64,000 nucleotides of DNA from Cupriavidus necator A5-1 (GTDB lineage: Bacteria; Pseudomonadota; Gammaproteobacteria; Burkholderiales; Burkholderiaceae), in NCBI RefSeq assembly GCF_000744095.1, contig NZ_JQLI01000008.1:2666001-2730000 (forward strand). Reading direction: 5' to 3'. Shown here one piece after another: positions 22,614-34,209 of this stretch. The stretch's first letter is position 1; each line of letters begins with the position of its first letter. Under the pieces are notes generated by a model, which saw nothing but the letters and a program-made list of their open reading frames with translations, was not told the DNA's origin and searched no databases. The position numbers and the translations under genes are program-made.

Positions 22614-24077
22614 TCAGTCGATATGGTAGTTCGGCGCTTCCTTGGTGATCTGCACGTCGTGCACGTGCGACTCACGCATGCCGGCTGCCGTGATCTGGAC
22701 GAACTGTGCATTCTCATGCCAGTCGGCGATCGACTTGCTGCCGCAGTAGCCCATCGAGGAACGCACGCCACCGGTGAGCTGGTGGATGATCGCCATCACC
22801 GAGCCCTTGTAGGGAACGCGGCCTTCGATGCCTTCCGGCACCAGCTTGTCGACGTTGGCCGTATTATCTTCCTGGAAGTAGCGGTCAGCCGCGCCGTCCT
22901 TCATCGCGCCCACCGAACCCATGCCGCGGTAGCTTTTGAACGAGCGGCCCTGGAACAGGAACACCTCGCCCGGCGCTTCTTCGGTGCCGGAGAACATGCC
23001 GCCCATCATCACGGTGTGGGCGCCGGCCGCCAGGGCCTTGGCCACGTCGCCGGAGTAGCGCACGCCGCCGTCAGCGATCAGCGGCACGCCGGTGCCCTTG
23101 AGCGCCTCCGCCACGTTGGAGACGGCCGTGATCTGGGGCACGCCCACGCCTGCCACGATACGGGTGGTGCAGATCGAGCCCGGGCCGATGCCGACCTTGA
23201 CGCCGTCGGCGCCATGCTCGACCAGCGCGCGCGCGGCGTCGCCAGTGGCGATATTGCCGCCGATCACCTGCACCTGCGGGAAGTTCTGCTTGACCCAGCG
23301 CACGCGGTCCAGCACGCCCTGGCTGTGGCCGTGTGCCGTGTCCACCACAATTACATCGACGCCGGCCTTGACCAGCAGTTCGACACGCTCGTCATTGTCC
23401 GGACCCACGCCGACTGCGGCGCCTACGCGCAGCTGGCCGTGGTCGTCCTTGCTGGCGAGGGGGTTGTCGACCGCCTTCTGGATGTCCTTCACCGTGATCA
23501 GGCCGCGCAGCTCGAAGGCCTGGTTGACCACCAGCACGCGCTCGAGGCGGTGGCGGTTCATCAGGCGCTTGGCTTCTTCCAGCGTCGCGCCTTCGGACAC
23601 GGTCACCAGCTTTTCGCGCGGGGTCATCTTGGCACGCACCGGGGCATCGAGCTCTTCCTCGAAGCGCAGGTCGCGGTTGGTGATGATGCCGACCACGGTC
23701 TTGCCTTCCAGGACCGGGAAGCCCGAAATGCCGTGCTGCTGAGACAGGGCAATCACATCGCGGATCTTGACGTCCGGCGAGATGATGATCGGATCACGCA
23801 GCACACCCGACTCGTAGCGCTTCACGCGCGACACTTCGCGGGCCTGGTCGGCCGGCTTCAGGTTCTTGTGGACGATACCGATACCACCGGCCTGCGCCAT
23901 GGAAATCGCCAGGCGAGCCTCCGTCACCGTGTCCATGGCAGCGGACACCAGCGGAATGTTCAGTTCGATCGAACGGGACAGGCGGGTACGGAGGGAAACA
24001 TCCCGGGGGAGGACGGCCGAATAGGCCGGGACGAGCAGCACGTCATCGAATGTGAGTGCTTTCTGGACAAGACGCAT
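22614..24077 (-). CDS. guaB: IMP dehydrogenase
   Basis: 487 residues. The TIM-barrel begins MRLVQKALTFDDVLLVPAYS. Two CBS domains (about 95-205) are inserted, and the catalytic loop is GPGSICTTRIVAGVGVPQ, with the cysteine near residue 301. The C-terminal part has GMGSVGAM and the flap region. It oxidises IMP to XMP with NAD, the committed step to GMP; guaA downstream does the next step. A TATAAT box lies 27-32 nt upstream of the ATG. Confidence 0.97.
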   Translation of the reverse strand: MRLVQKALTFDDVLLVPAYSAVLPRDVSLRTRLSRSIELNIPLVSAAMDTVTEARLAISMAQAGGIGIVHKNLKPADQAREVSRVKRYESGVLRDPIIISPDVKIRDVIALSQQHGISGFPVLEGKTVVGIITNRDLRFEEELDAPVRAKMTPREKLVTVSEGATLEEAKRLMNRHRLERVLVVNQAFELRGLITVKDIQKAVDNPLASKDDHGQLRVGAAVGVGPDNDERVELLVKAGVDVIVVDTAHGHSQGVLDRVRWVKQNFPQVQVIGGNIATGDAARALVEHGADGVKVGIGPGSICTTRIVAGVGVPQITAVSNVAEALKGTGVPLIADGGVRYSGDVAKALAAGAHTVMMGGMFSGTEEAPGEVFLFQGRSFKSYRGMGSVGAMKDGAADRYFQEDNTANVDKLVPEGIEGRVPYKGSVMAIIHQLTGGVRSSMGYCGSKSIADWHENAQFVQITAAGMRESHVHDVQITKEAPNYHID

Positions 24078-24103
24078 AGCAAATCCTCTAGGCGCAAAAG
24101 CGA

Positions 24104-24109
24104 ATTATA
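24104..24109 (-). promoter_or_regulatory. Probable -10 box of the guaB promoter
   Basis: A perfect TATAAT on the minus strand, preceded by CTG, lies 27 nt upstream of guaB. The matching -35 region is weak. The transcript would have a leader of only about 20 nt. Confidence 0.45.
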
Positions 24110-24191
24110 CAGGAATGCGCGCTTTGCTGATGCACCGCTATGGGTGCCGTCTGCTATGCTCGTCGTCTTTTTTTCTCGGGCGAAGCGAAGT

Positions 24192-25151
24192 ATGGGAATC
24201 GGCGTATTGTGCGGGCTGCTGGCAGGCGCGTTCTGGGGGATGGTGTTTATCGCTCCCAAGCTGCTGCCCGTGTTTTCGCCGTGGGAACTCGCCATCGGCC
24301 GCTACCTGGCGTACGGGCTGGTCGCCTTCGTGGCCACCCTGCCGCTGATAAAGCGCATCGCCCGCAAGCTGACCCGCGCCGACTGCGTGGCGCTGCTGCG
24401 CCAGGCCTTCACCGGCAACCTGCTCTATTACGTGCTGCTGGCCTTCGGCGTGCAGCTAGCAGGGGTCGGGCCGACCTCGCTGATCATCGGCATCCTGCCC
24501 ATCTCCGTCACCATCATGGGCCGGCGCGACCAAGGCGCCGTACCGTTGTCCCGGCTGGTGTGGCCGCTGCTGGTGGTGGCCGCCGGCATCGCCTGCATCA
24601 ATATCGACCTGTTCGGCGGCGGCCAGAGCGCCCACGCTGCCGTCGCCAGCACGGCGGTGCGCTCAGTCTGGCAGAAGCTGGCCGGGGTCTGCTGCGCGGC
24701 CGGAGCGCTGGTCTGCTGGACGCTCTACGCGGTGGACAACGCTCGCTACCTGCAGCGCAATCCGCATTACAGCGGCAATGAATGGTCGGCGCTGTACGGG
24801 TTGTCGACCGGCGCGGTGTCGGTGGTACTGGCCGTGATCGGCTGGGTATTCGCTGGCGATACCCTGACCGCCGGCGACAGCGGCCGCAACTGGCAGTGGT
24901 TCTGGATGGTCAACGCGGCGGTGGCGCTGGGCGCGTCGCTGATCGGCAACAACCTGTGGAATATCGCCAGCCGACGCCTGCCCTTGACGCTGTCGGGCCA
25001 GATGATCGTGTTCGAGACGTTGTTCGCGCTGGCGTATGGCTTTGTCTTCGACCATCGCTGGCCGCGGCCGCTGGAAATCGCCGCCATTGTGTTGCTGATG
25101 GTCGGCGTGGCCTGGTCGGTGCGCTTGCACGCCAACGACAAGTCTGCGTAG
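24192..25151 (+). CDS. DMT/EamA-family transporter
   Basis: 319 residues with about ten membrane segments. It starts MGIGVLCGLLAGAFWGMVFI and ends in the repeat-2 motif (LSGQMIVFETLFALAYGFVF). The drug/metabolite transporter fold with two EamA repeats is clear. The substrate is unknown; members export metabolites or amino acids. The ATG at 24192 is the first start at the conserved N-terminus. It is divergent from guaB across a 114-bp gap. Confidence 0.8.
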   Translation: MGIGVLCGLLAGAFWGMVFIAPKLLPVFSPWELAIGRYLAYGLVAFVATLPLIKRIARKLTRADCVALLRQAFTGNLLYYVLLAFGVQLAGVGPTSLIIGILPISVTIMGRRDQGAVPLSRLVWPLLVVAAGIACINIDLFGGGQSAHAAVASTAVRSVWQKLAGVCCAAGALVCWTLYAVDNARYLQRNPHYSGNEWSALYGLSTGAVSVVLAVIGWVFAGDTLTAGDSGRNWQWFWMVNAAVALGASLIGNNLWNIASRRLPLTLSGQMIVFETLFALAYGFVFDHRWPRPLEIAAIVLLMVGVAWSVRLHANDKSA

Positions 25152-25376
25152 ACTAGCGATCGATGGCGCGGGGGTCACACGCGCCACGAAAAACAGCATC
25201 AAGAAAACAGCAGTACCCAGGGTCGAACCGGCGCTACGTCCATGACGGGCGCCAAGTCATCGCCGCGGCTGTCCTGCCGCGGCATTGCCTCGCGCGCAGC
25301 CGGCGGCCCCGCAGTCCCTCAGCCGCACCATTACAGCAGCACCAGTTACTTCCGAGCCACTTTCAGACGCCTCGCC

Positions 25377-25904
25377 ATGAAACGATCGTCCGCGTTGTGC
25401 CTGCTTGCCGCCGCCGTTACCGCCGTTCCCGTCCCCGCCCTCGCCTACTGGCAATGGCGCGATGCCAACGGCCGCATGGTCTACAGCGACGTGCCGCCGT
25501 CGGCGGCCGCCGCCAGGATCCTGCGCGCCCCGGGCCGCGTTGCCGGCGAGTACCAGCCGGTGGAAGCCGCCGCCTCGGACAGCGCCAAGGCGCCTCCGGC
25601 AGCGCCGGCGCCTGCCAAGGCCTCGGCAAAACCCGCGGCGGCCCCCACCCCTACGGCTGAAGAAGCCTTCCAGAAGCGCCGCGAGGCGCGCCTGAAAGCC
25701 GCCGCCGACGAAGCCCGCAAGGAAAGCGAGAGCGCCGAGCGCGAGGCCCGTTGCGCCCAGCTGCGCAACTACGCCAGCGGCCTGCAGAATGGCATGCGCG
25801 CCGCCGTGGCTGGCCCGGACGGATCGCTGCAACACCTGAACAGCGATCAGCGCCAGGCCGAGACGCTGAAGACCACCGCCAGCCTCGAGAAGAACTGCAA
25901 CTGA
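25377..25904 (+). CDS. DUF4124-domain periplasmic protein
   Basis: 175 residues. A signal peptide (MKRSSALCLLAAAVTAVPVP, cleavage after ALA) leads into a DUF4124 domain (YWQWRDANGRMVYSDVPPS). An Ala/Pro-rich linker and a charged helical tail with two cysteines (RCAQLRN, EKNCN) that could form a disulphide follow. DUF4124 proteins are secreted betaproteobacterial proteins of unknown role. A strong terminator follows at 25918. Confidence 0.8.
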   Translation: MKRSSALCLLAAAVTAVPVPALAYWQWRDANGRMVYSDVPPSAAAARILRAPGRVAGEYQPVEAAASDSAKAPPAAPAPAKASAKPAAAPTPTAEEAFQKRREARLKAAADEARKESESAEREARCAQLRNYASGLQNGMRAAVAGPDGSLQHLNSDQRQAETLKTTASLEKNCN

Positions 25905-25917
25905 GCGTGGAAAGCAA

Positions 25918-25941
25918 GACGGGGCGCTTGAGCGCCCCGTC
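25918..25941. terminator. Intrinsic terminator between convergent genes
   Basis: GACGGGGCGCT and AGCGCCCCGTC form an 11-bp stem, with the DUF4124 stop on the left and the rnfH stop on the right. The T-run is short (TTCC), so it is likely bidirectional but modest. Confidence 0.6.
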
Positions 25942-25968
25942 TTCCGCCGTCACCTGCTGATCCGCAGC

Positions 25969-26316
25969 TCAGCCATTCCCGCGCAGCCATTTCTGGCCTT
26001 CGCGCGCCCCGCCCTCACGCTGCTTCTGCACGCGCTTGCGCCGAGCCTGCTTGGGGTCGGCCGTCAGCGGCCGGTACACCTCGACGCGATCGCCTTCGCG
26101 CACCACGGTTTCGGGCGTTTTGAGCTTGCCGAAGATACCTACGCGCATGGTTGAAGGGTCCACCTCAGGGCAGGCCTGCTGCAGCCCGGAGCCAACGATG
26201 GCCGCCGCGATGGTGGTCCCGGCGGGCACGTCGATCTCCTTCAGGAACACGCTGTCCGGCCGCGCATAGCAGACGGCGATATGCACGGTCGCCGCGCCCG
26301 TATCAGCTGGTGCCAT
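25969..26316 (-). CDS. RnfH-family ubiquitin-like protein
   Basis: 115 residues from the ATG at 26316. A beta-grasp fold is indicated by VHIAVCYARPDSVFLKEIDV, then MRVGIFGKLKTPETVVREGD and RVEVYRPLTADPKQARRKR, the RnfH signature. The role is unknown; it is usually paired with ratA. The start overlaps the ratA stop by 14 nt, so they form one operon. An ATG at 26352 is possible, but its extra residues lie inside ratA. Confidence 0.85.
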   Translation of the reverse strand: MAPADTGAATVHIAVCYARPDSVFLKEIDVPAGTTIAAAIVGSGLQQACPEVDPSTMRVGIFGKLKTPETVVREGDRVEVYRPLTADPKQARRKRVQKQREGGAREGQKWLRGNG

Positions 26317-26740
26317 AGACGACCTCGGCACGTTTGACGAAGGCATCGACAAAGGTGTTGGCGATCATGCTGAACACCGGACCGATCAGCTTTTCCAGCA
26401 GCAGGCTGGAAAATTCGTAGTGCAGGTGGAACTCGATCTTGCAGGCATCCTCGCGCAGGGGCGTGAAGCGCCACGCGCCGTTGAAGGTCTTGAACGGGCC
26501 GTCGGCAAAGCTCATGTCGATGCGCGTCGGCCGCTCCTGCGAATTGCGGGTGTGGAAGTACTGCTGGATCCCTTTGAAGTGGATATGGATCTTGGCGTCG
26601 AGCGTGGTCTCGGTCTGCTCGAACACCTCCACGCCACCGCACCATGGCAGGAACTTGGGATAGTCCTCCACGCGCGTGACCAGGTCGTACATCTGCGCGG
26701 CGGAGTAGCCGAGCAGCACGGATTTATGGACGTCTGCCAT
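26303..26740 (-). CDS. ratA: RatA-type START/polyketide-cyclase-like protein
   Basis: 145 residues, START/Coq10 fold: MADVHKSVLLGYSAAQMYDL, VTRVEDYPKFLPWCGGVEVF, FADGPFKTFNGAWRF, FSMIANTFVDAFVKRAEVVY. The family includes RatA, described as an inhibitor of 70S ribosome association, and Coq10-like ubiquinone-binding proteins; the latter function cannot be excluded. It is divergent from smpB, the classic ratA-smpB arrangement. Confidence 0.85.
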   Translation of the reverse strand: MADVHKSVLLGYSAAQMYDLVTRVEDYPKFLPWCGGVEVFEQTETTLDAKIHIHFKGIQQYFHTRNSQERPTRIDMSFADGPFKTFNGAWRFTPLREDACKIEFHLHYEFSSLLLEKLIGPVFSMIANTFVDAFVKRAEVVYGTS

Positions 26741-26917
26741 GTAATGGGAAATCTGGCTGCCGGCCATGCCGTGCGCAACGCGCAGCGGCATGAGCCGGTA
26801 CCGGGGCTGGTTTGCTAAAATGCTGATTTTAGCCGACGCTGGCACATGACGGCACCTCGCCATGCGGCACTGCAGCGATCCGACCGGCTTCCACTCATTG
26901 TTCCCCCACCCGCACGC

Positions 26918-27370
26918 ATGACCATTGCAGACAACAAAAGGGCCTTTTTCGACTACTTCATCGAAGAGCGATATGAGGCCGGGATCGTGCTGGAAGGCTG
27001 GGAAGTCAAGGCAATCCGCGCCGGGCGCGTGCAGATCAAGGAAGGCTACGTGGTGGTCCGCGACGCCGAGATGTTCCTGATCGGCGCCCATATCAGCCCG
27101 CTGCAGAGCGCCTCCACCCACGTCAATCCCGACCCGGTGCGCACCCGCAAGCTGCTGCTCAAGGCCGACGAAATCAAGAAACTGATCGGCAAGGTCGAGC
27201 AGCGCGGCTATACGCTGGTGCCGCTGAACCTGCACTACACGCGTGGCCGCGTGAAGTGCGAGATCGGCCTGGCCAAGGGCAAGAAGCAGTTCGACAAGCG
27301 CGAAACCGAGAAGCAGCGCGACTGGCAGCGCGAGAAGGCCCGCATCCTAAAGGGCGGCGCCAAGGAGTAG
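26918..27370 (+). CDS. smpB: SsrA-binding protein
   Basis: 150 residues. MTIADNKRAFFDYFIEERYE starts at the family's conserved N-terminus, so the 24 codons upstream are excluded. LEGWEVKAIRAGRVQIKEGY, GYTLVPLNLHY, KCEIGLAKGKKQFDKRETEK and a basic C-terminal tail complete the family. It binds tmRNA and delivers it to stalled ribosomes. No tmRNA gene is in the window. Confidence 0.97.
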   Translation: MTIADNKRAFFDYFIEERYEAGIVLEGWEVKAIRAGRVQIKEGYVVVRDAEMFLIGAHISPLQSASTHVNPDPVRTRKLLLKADEIKKLIGKVEQRGYTLVPLNLHYTRGRVKCEIGLAKGKKQFDKRETEKQRDWQREKARILKGGAKE

Positions 27371-27401
27371 ACCCCGGCGCCGCGCTTGCCAGGAGGCGTC
27401 C

Positions 27402-28331
27402 TCAGGCCGCTTTCTGGCCCTTCACGATCTGCAGGGCCGACGCAATCATGCTGCTCATCTCGCCCATATTGCCCGGCACGATCAGCGTATTGCCCTGCTT
27501 GGCCAGGTTGCCGAACGCGGCGATATATTCCTCGGCGACCTTCAGGTTGACCGCGTCCATGCCGCCTTCGGTGCGGATTGCATTGCCGACCTTCTGAATC
27601 GCCTGGGCATTCGCCTCCGCCACCGCGAGGATGGCAGTCGCCTCGCCCTGCGCCTTGTTGATCGCGGCCTGCTTCTCGCCCTCTGATTTCTGGATCGCCG
27701 CCTCACGCGCGCCCGTGGCCAGGTTGATCTGTTCCTGGCGCTTGCCTTCAGACGCCGCGATCAGGGCACGCTTTTCGCGCTCGGCAGTGATCTGCGCCTG
27801 CATCGCATGCAGGATCTCCTTGGGCGGGGTCAGGTCCTTGATCTCGTAGCGCAGCACCTTGACGCCCCAGTTGGCGGCGGCTTCATCCAGCGCGTTGACC
27901 ACGCTGTGGTTGATGAACTCGCGCTCCTCGAAGGTCTTGTCGAGCTCCAGCTTGCCGATCACCGAGCGCAGCGTGGTCTGCGACAACTGCGTGATCGCCA
28001 CCACGAAGTTGCTCGAGCCATAGGACGCCTTCATCGGGTCGGTGACCTGGAAGTACAGCACGCCGTCGACCTGCAGCTGCGTGTTGTCCTTGGTGATGCA
28101 GACCTGGCTGGGCACGTCCAGCGGGATTTCCTTGAGCACGTGCTTGTAGGCGACACGGTCGACAAACGGCACCACGATCGACAGCCCCGGCGTCAGCGTC
28201 GCGTGGTATCGGCCCAGGCGCTCCAGCACCCAGGCATGCTGCTGCGGCACGATCTTGATGCCCTTGGCAATCAGCACGATCACGGCGATGAGGACGATCA
28301 GCGGCAACAGGCCAAGCTGAAAAGCGAGCAT
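27402..28331 (-). CDS. SPFH/stomatin-family membrane protein (QmcA-like)
   Basis: 309 residues. One N-terminal membrane anchor (GLLPLIVLIAVIVLIAKGIK) precedes the band-7 domain (IVPQQHAWVLERLGRYHATL). A long helical region with AQITAEREKRALIAASEGKR is followed by an Ala-rich coiled coil and the conserved NTLIVPGNM near the end. Such proteins form membrane microdomain cages and regulate proteases such as FtsH. GGAGGG 8 nt upstream supports the ATG at 28331. The NfeD partner is encoded just upstream, a standard pair. Confidence 0.9.
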   Translation of the reverse strand: MLAFQLGLLPLIVLIAVIVLIAKGIKIVPQQHAWVLERLGRYHATLTPGLSIVVPFVDRVAYKHVLKEIPLDVPSQVCITKDNTQLQVDGVLYFQVTDPMKASYGSSNFVVAITQLSQTTLRSVIGKLELDKTFEEREFINHSVVNALDEAAANWGVKVLRYEIKDLTPPKEILHAMQAQITAEREKRALIAASEGKRQEQINLATGAREAAIQKSEGEKQAAINKAQGEATAILAVAEANAQAIQKVGNAIRTEGGMDAVNLKVAEEYIAAFGNLAKQGNTLIVPGNMGEMSSMIASALQIVKGQKAA

Positions 28332-28431
28332 GTAACAACCCTCCAGACAGGAAACATCGGTACGGGGCCGCCGGATGGCAGCAGGTGGATGGCCGCGCGG
28401 CAGCGCACCATGCGACGAAACGGATACGGCT

Positions 28432-28854
28432 TCAGCGCGGAGACACGACCAGCGTGCTGCCGCGCACCGCGACAATGCGGTAGCGGCCTGGGGCGGCGGC
28501 GCAATCGGGCGCCAGTTCCACGGTCCAGTCGGCGCCGCGGTATGGGACACGGGCGCGCCCGTTGGCATCCCAGGCGGGCACGTCGAGCTCCTGGCCGATA
28601 TCGAGATTCACGTCGGGATCGGCGGCGGCAGTGCCGCGCCGCAGCTTGCCGAAGCGGGTACGGCGCAGCCCGGCGATCAGCACCGCCGCGACCAGGGCCG
28701 CCAGCAGCGTCTGCGCGGCTGGCGACAAGTCGAGCAAGGCCCCCACCCCGCCGGCGGCGAGGCCCACTGCCACCATCAGCAGGTAGAACGTGCCGGTGTT
28801 CAGCTCGACGATCACCAGCACGACCGCAGCCACGAACCAGATGTAGTAAGCCAT
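28432..28854 (-). CDS. NfeD-family membrane protein
   Basis: 140 residues with about three N-terminal membrane segments (YYIWFVAAVVLVIVELNTGT, FYLLMVAVGLAAGGVGAL). A C-terminal OB-fold NfeD domain (ELDVPAWDANGRARVPYRGA, RYRIVAVRGSTLVV) follows. It usually acts with the stomatin-like protein encoded 100 bp downstream. Confidence 0.85.
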   Translation of the reverse strand: MAYYIWFVAAVVLVIVELNTGTFYLLMVAVGLAAGGVGALLDLSPAAQTLLAALVAAVLIAGLRRTRFGKLRRGTAAADPDVNLDIGQELDVPAWDANGRARVPYRGADWTVELAPDCAAAPGRYRIVAVRGSTLVVSPR

Positions 28855-28880
28855 CCCAGCTCCCGTAGATCCCGAAAAGT

Positions 28881-28913
28881 AAAAACCCCGCAGCGCTTTC
28901 AGCGTCTGCGGGG
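28881..28913 (-). terminator. Intrinsic terminator downstream of ppsA
   Basis: On the minus strand CCCCGCAG/CTGCGGGG (28913-28906 with 28893-28886) is followed by five T residues. It is placed to end the ppsA transcript before the NfeD gene. Confidence 0.65.
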
Positions 28914-29004
28914 CAGTAACAACACCTGACGCAGGGCCGGTGCCGGCCGGCTGCCCGAAGGCGCCGGCATATTGTCATTGAGCGCTATTGTGACGTCAAA
29001 TGCC

Positions 29005-31389
<2,385 letters not shown>

Positions 31390-31607
31390 GAGAGCCTCAA
31401 AACAAAGTAGAAAACCTGACGCGCAAGCCCGGTATGTTCTTGATGTTCTGTTCCCGGACCGATCGCTTGGCTAAGCAACCCCGAGCTGGCAGCTGGGATA
31501 TTGCGCTGCGGGTCTAGTGCGCTGCGGCTCTCGACAGCGCTCATCTCGCAGCGCACATTGTCGACAATTCCGGCCCCGATCGTTGCAGCTACGAGTGCCC
31601 GGCGGAA
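31390..31607. other. ppsA/ppsR intergenic region
   Basis: This is gene-free. It must carry the ppsA promoter on the minus strand, but I could not assign it with confidence. The ppsR promoter lies at its right end. Confidence 0.4.
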
Positions 31608-31636
31608 TTGCTTAGCGAAAAGATCGCCGCTATTCT
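31608..31636 (+). promoter_or_regulatory. Probable sigma-70 promoter of ppsR
   Basis: TTGCTT (31608-31613) and TATTCT (31631-31636) at exactly 17-bp spacing, oriented toward ppsR. The predicted start of transcription is near 31643, about 40-50 nt before the gene. Confidence 0.5.
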
Positions 31637-31692
31637 ACCGTGCTGCGCCGCACTTTTTTGCGGAAGATTGAATCTATTTATTGCTCACCTCC

Positions 31693-32646
31693 ATGTCCCA
31701 GCCAGAAGCGCCCGGTGCAGCGGTTTCCGGGTCCCAGCCTGGAATGCAGCCTGAATCCCATTCCGCCGCCATGACGGCGACAGCACTCGCAAGCGCGCCA
31801 GCCGGCGCTGCCCAGGGCGCCGATCGCCCGGCGGTGCGTACCGTGTTCATCGTCTCGGATGGCACCGGCATCACCGCGGAAACCTTCAGCCACTCGATCC
31901 TTGCCCAGTTCGAAATGCGCTTCCGCAAGGTGCGCATGCCTTTTGTCGATACCCCGGAAAAGGCACATATCGCCGTCGGCAAGATCAATGAGGCGTTCCA
32001 CAACGAAGGCGTGCCACCCATCGTCTTCACCACGCTGGTCAACCAGGAGGCGAACAAGGCACTGCGCCGCGCCAAGGCGATGATCCTGGACATGTTCCAG
32101 ACCTTTATCGAGCCGCTCGAGAAAGAACTGGGCCTGAAGTCCACCCACGCGATTGGCCGCTTCCACCAGAATGCGGACACCGAGGCCTACAAGAACCGAA
32201 TCGAGGCCATCAACTTCTCGCTGGCGCATGATGACGGCCAGTCACACAAGAACCTGGAAGAAGCGGATGTGATCCTGGTGGGCGTTTCGCGCAGCGGCAA
32301 GACTCCGACGAGCCTTTACCTGGCGATGCAATACGGGCTGAAGGCAGCCAATTACCCGCTGATCCCCGATGATTTCGAGCGTGGCCGGCTGCCGTCGGCG
32401 CTATACGCTTTCAAGCCCAAGATCTTCGGCCTTTCGATCGATCCGCAGCGCCTGACCGAAATCCGCAATGAGCGCCGCCCGGGTAGCAAGTATGCAGCGC
32501 TGGAAAATTGCCGCTATGAAGTCAATGAAGCCGAAGCGATGATGCGGCGCGAAGGCATCAAATGGTTGTCTTCGACACATAAGTCGATTGAGGAGATCGC
32601 GACTACGATCCTGCAAGAGATCAAGGTAGATCGCGACAATTATTAA
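31693..32646 (+). CDS. ppsR: PEP synthase regulatory kinase/pyrophosphorylase
   Basis: 317 residues from the ATG at 31693 (MSQPEAPGAAVSG); an in-frame TTG at 31681 is an alternative and neither has a strong ribosome-binding site. After a ~35-residue variable leader comes the DUF299/PPDK-regulatory domain: RTVFIVSDGTGITAETFSHS, P-loop GVSRSGKTPTSLYLAMQYGL and RRPGSKYAALENCRYEVNEA. It inactivates and reactivates PEP synthase by ADP-dependent threonine phosphorylation and Pi-dependent dephosphorylation. It is divergent from its target ppsA. Confidence 0.93.
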   Translation: MSQPEAPGAAVSGSQPGMQPESHSAAMTATALASAPAGAAQGADRPAVRTVFIVSDGTGITAETFSHSILAQFEMRFRKVRMPFVDTPEKAHIAVGKINEAFHNEGVPPIVFTTLVNQEANKALRRAKAMILDMFQTFIEPLEKELGLKSTHAIGRFHQNADTEAYKNRIEAINFSLAHDDGQSHKNLEEADVILVGVSRSGKTPTSLYLAMQYGLKAANYPLIPDDFERGRLPSALYAFKPKIFGLSIDPQRLTEIRNERRPGSKYAALENCRYEVNEAEAMMRREGIKWLSSTHKSIEEIATTILQEIKVDRDNY

Positions 32647-32673
32647 AAAAGCGGCCGCAAAGGCCGCTTTTTT
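32645..32673 (+). terminator. Intrinsic terminator after ppsR
   Basis: GCGGCC (32651-32656) and GGCCGC (32662-32667) form the stem, followed by TTTTTT and preceded by AAAAAA, so it can work on both strands between the convergent ppsR and methyltransferase genes. Confidence 0.85.
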
Positions 32674-32690
32674 ATTTCTTGAGGTCTGGC

Positions 32691-33467
32691 TCAGCGCCGT
32701 TGGCGCACCGCCTCGAACAGGCAGATCGCCGTCGCAGCCGCCACGTTAAGCGATTCCAGCCCACCGGGTTGCGGGATGCCGACCTTGCGCGTGACGTGCT
32801 GCATCCAAGCCTCGCTGACCCCCGCCCCTTCATTGCCGACCACCCACGCCACCGGTCCGCGCAGATCAGTATCGAACACCGCCGCATCGGCGTGCGACGA
32901 CGTAGCCATCACCGGCACCGCCAGCCGCGGCGCAAGCGCATCCACTGTGCAGTGCTCGACGATGTTGAGGTGGAAATTCGCCCCCATGCCAGCGCGCAGC
33001 GTTTTGACCGACCATGCAAAGGCACACCCGGTGGCCAGGAACGCATGGCGGATGCCTGCCGCGGCAGCGCTGCGCAGGATCGAGCCGACATTGCCGGCAT
33101 CCTGCACGCCATCCAGGATCACGCAGTCTTCCTCGATCCGCGCCGGCAGGTGACCGGACGGCGTCTCGATCACCAGCATCAGGTCGATGCCGTTGACCAC
33201 GCCGCTGATCTGCGTGAACAGCGCATCGGCCAGCACCACCACGCGCTCGGCGTCGACCAGCGCCAGCAGCGGCGCCACCTCGGCATGGTCGTAATGGCGC
33301 TCCGACACCACACAGGTGACCGGTTGGCCGCGCGCGGCCACATAGGCCTGCGCCAGGTGCACGCCGTCGAGCAGCGACTGCCCGGCCTTGCGGCGCTGGT
33401 GCGTGGAAGTGGCCAGGGCCTTCAAATGCTTGAACAGCGCGTTGTCGCGCGAGGTGACGTGCTTCAC
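32691..33467 (-). CDS. TrmH/SpoU-family RNA 2'-O-ribose methyltransferase
   Basis: 258 residues. The N-terminal substrate-binding domain (MKHVTSRDNALFKHLKALAT, RRKAGQSLLDGVHLAQAYVA) precedes the SPOUT knot: motif 1 ILDGVQDAGNVGSILRSAAA, motif 2 VAWVVGNEGAGVSEAW, motif 3 IPQPGGLESLNVAAATAICL. It methylates ribose in rRNA or tRNA using SAM; the exact target is not determined. It is the last gene of the long minus-strand run, 25 nt after rnhB. Confidence 0.88.
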   Translation of the reverse strand: MKHVTSRDNALFKHLKALATSTHQRRKAGQSLLDGVHLAQAYVAARGQPVTCVVSERHYDHAEVAPLLALVDAERVVVLADALFTQISGVVNGIDLMLVIETPSGHLPARIEEDCVILDGVQDAGNVGSILRSAAAAGIRHAFLATGCAFAWSVKTLRAGMGANFHLNIVEHCTVDALAPRLAVPVMATSSHADAAVFDTDLRGPVAWVVGNEGAGVSEAWMQHVTRKVGIPQPGGLESLNVAAATAICLFEAVRQRR

Positions 33468-33492
33468 GATGCGGGGATCAGGTAGGTGCGCT

Positions 33493-34209
33493 TCACTGCG
33501 CGACCGTGACCGAAACCGAGGCGGTGACCTCAGTCACTTCGGCCACTGCGGTCATGCCGGTGAACATGGGCCGCTGCTCCAGCGCCTCGCGCACGGGCGC
33601 AAACGAACGGCGGTGGTGCGGCGTGGCGCCGAACTCAGCCAGCGCGGCCAGGTGCTGCGGCGTGCCATAGCCGACGTGCGAATCGAAGCCGTATTGCGGA
33701 TAGCGCTCGTGCAGCAACATCAGATCGCGGTCGCGCGCCACCTTGGCGAGGATCGACGCGGCCGAGATCGCCCTGACCAGCGCATCGCCCTTGACGATGG
33801 CTTCCACCGGGAACGGCACCTGCGGGCAGCGGTTGCCGTCGACCTGCACCAGGTCCGGCACGATGCCGCTGGCGGCCAGCCCCTGCACGGCGCGCTGCAT
33901 TGCCAGCATGCTGGCGTGCAGGATGTTGAGCGTGTCGATCTCCTCGACCGTGGCGAAGGCGATATGCCAGCCGAGCGCGCGTTCGCAGATCTTGTCGTAG
34001 AGTTGTTCGCGCTTGGCGGCGGTCAGGATCTTGGAGTCGGCCAGGCCGCGGATCGGACGCTTCGGATCCAGCACCACGGCGGCGGCATAGACCGGCCCGG
34101 CCAGCGGTCCCCTGCCCGCTTCATCGACGCCGCACAGGCGCTGCACGGCGGCAGCGGCCGGGGCAAGATCCAGCCCCATCTGCGGCGATTCAGCATCGCG
34201 GCGCGCCAT
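33493..34209 (-). CDS. rnhB: Ribonuclease HII
   Basis: 238 residues from the ATG at 34209, which overlaps the lpxB stop (TGATG). The family core GVDEAGRGPLAGPVYAAAVV carries the catalytic Asp and Glu, then LADSKILTAAKREQLYDKI, VQVDGNRCPQVPF and SILAKVARDRDLMLLHERYP. It removes RNA from RNA-DNA hybrids. It has a ~30-residue N-terminal extension and a non-conserved C-terminal tail. Confidence 0.95.
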   Translation of the reverse strand: MARRDAESPQMGLDLAPAAAAVQRLCGVDEAGRGPLAGPVYAAAVVLDPKRPIRGLADSKILTAAKREQLYDKICERALGWHIAFATVEEIDTLNILHASMLAMQRAVQGLAASGIVPDLVQVDGNRCPQVPFPVEAIVKGDALVRAISAASILAKVARDRDLMLLHERYPQYGFDSHVGYGTPQHLAALAEFGATPHHRRSFAPVREALEQRPMFTGMTAVAEVTEVTASVSVTVAQ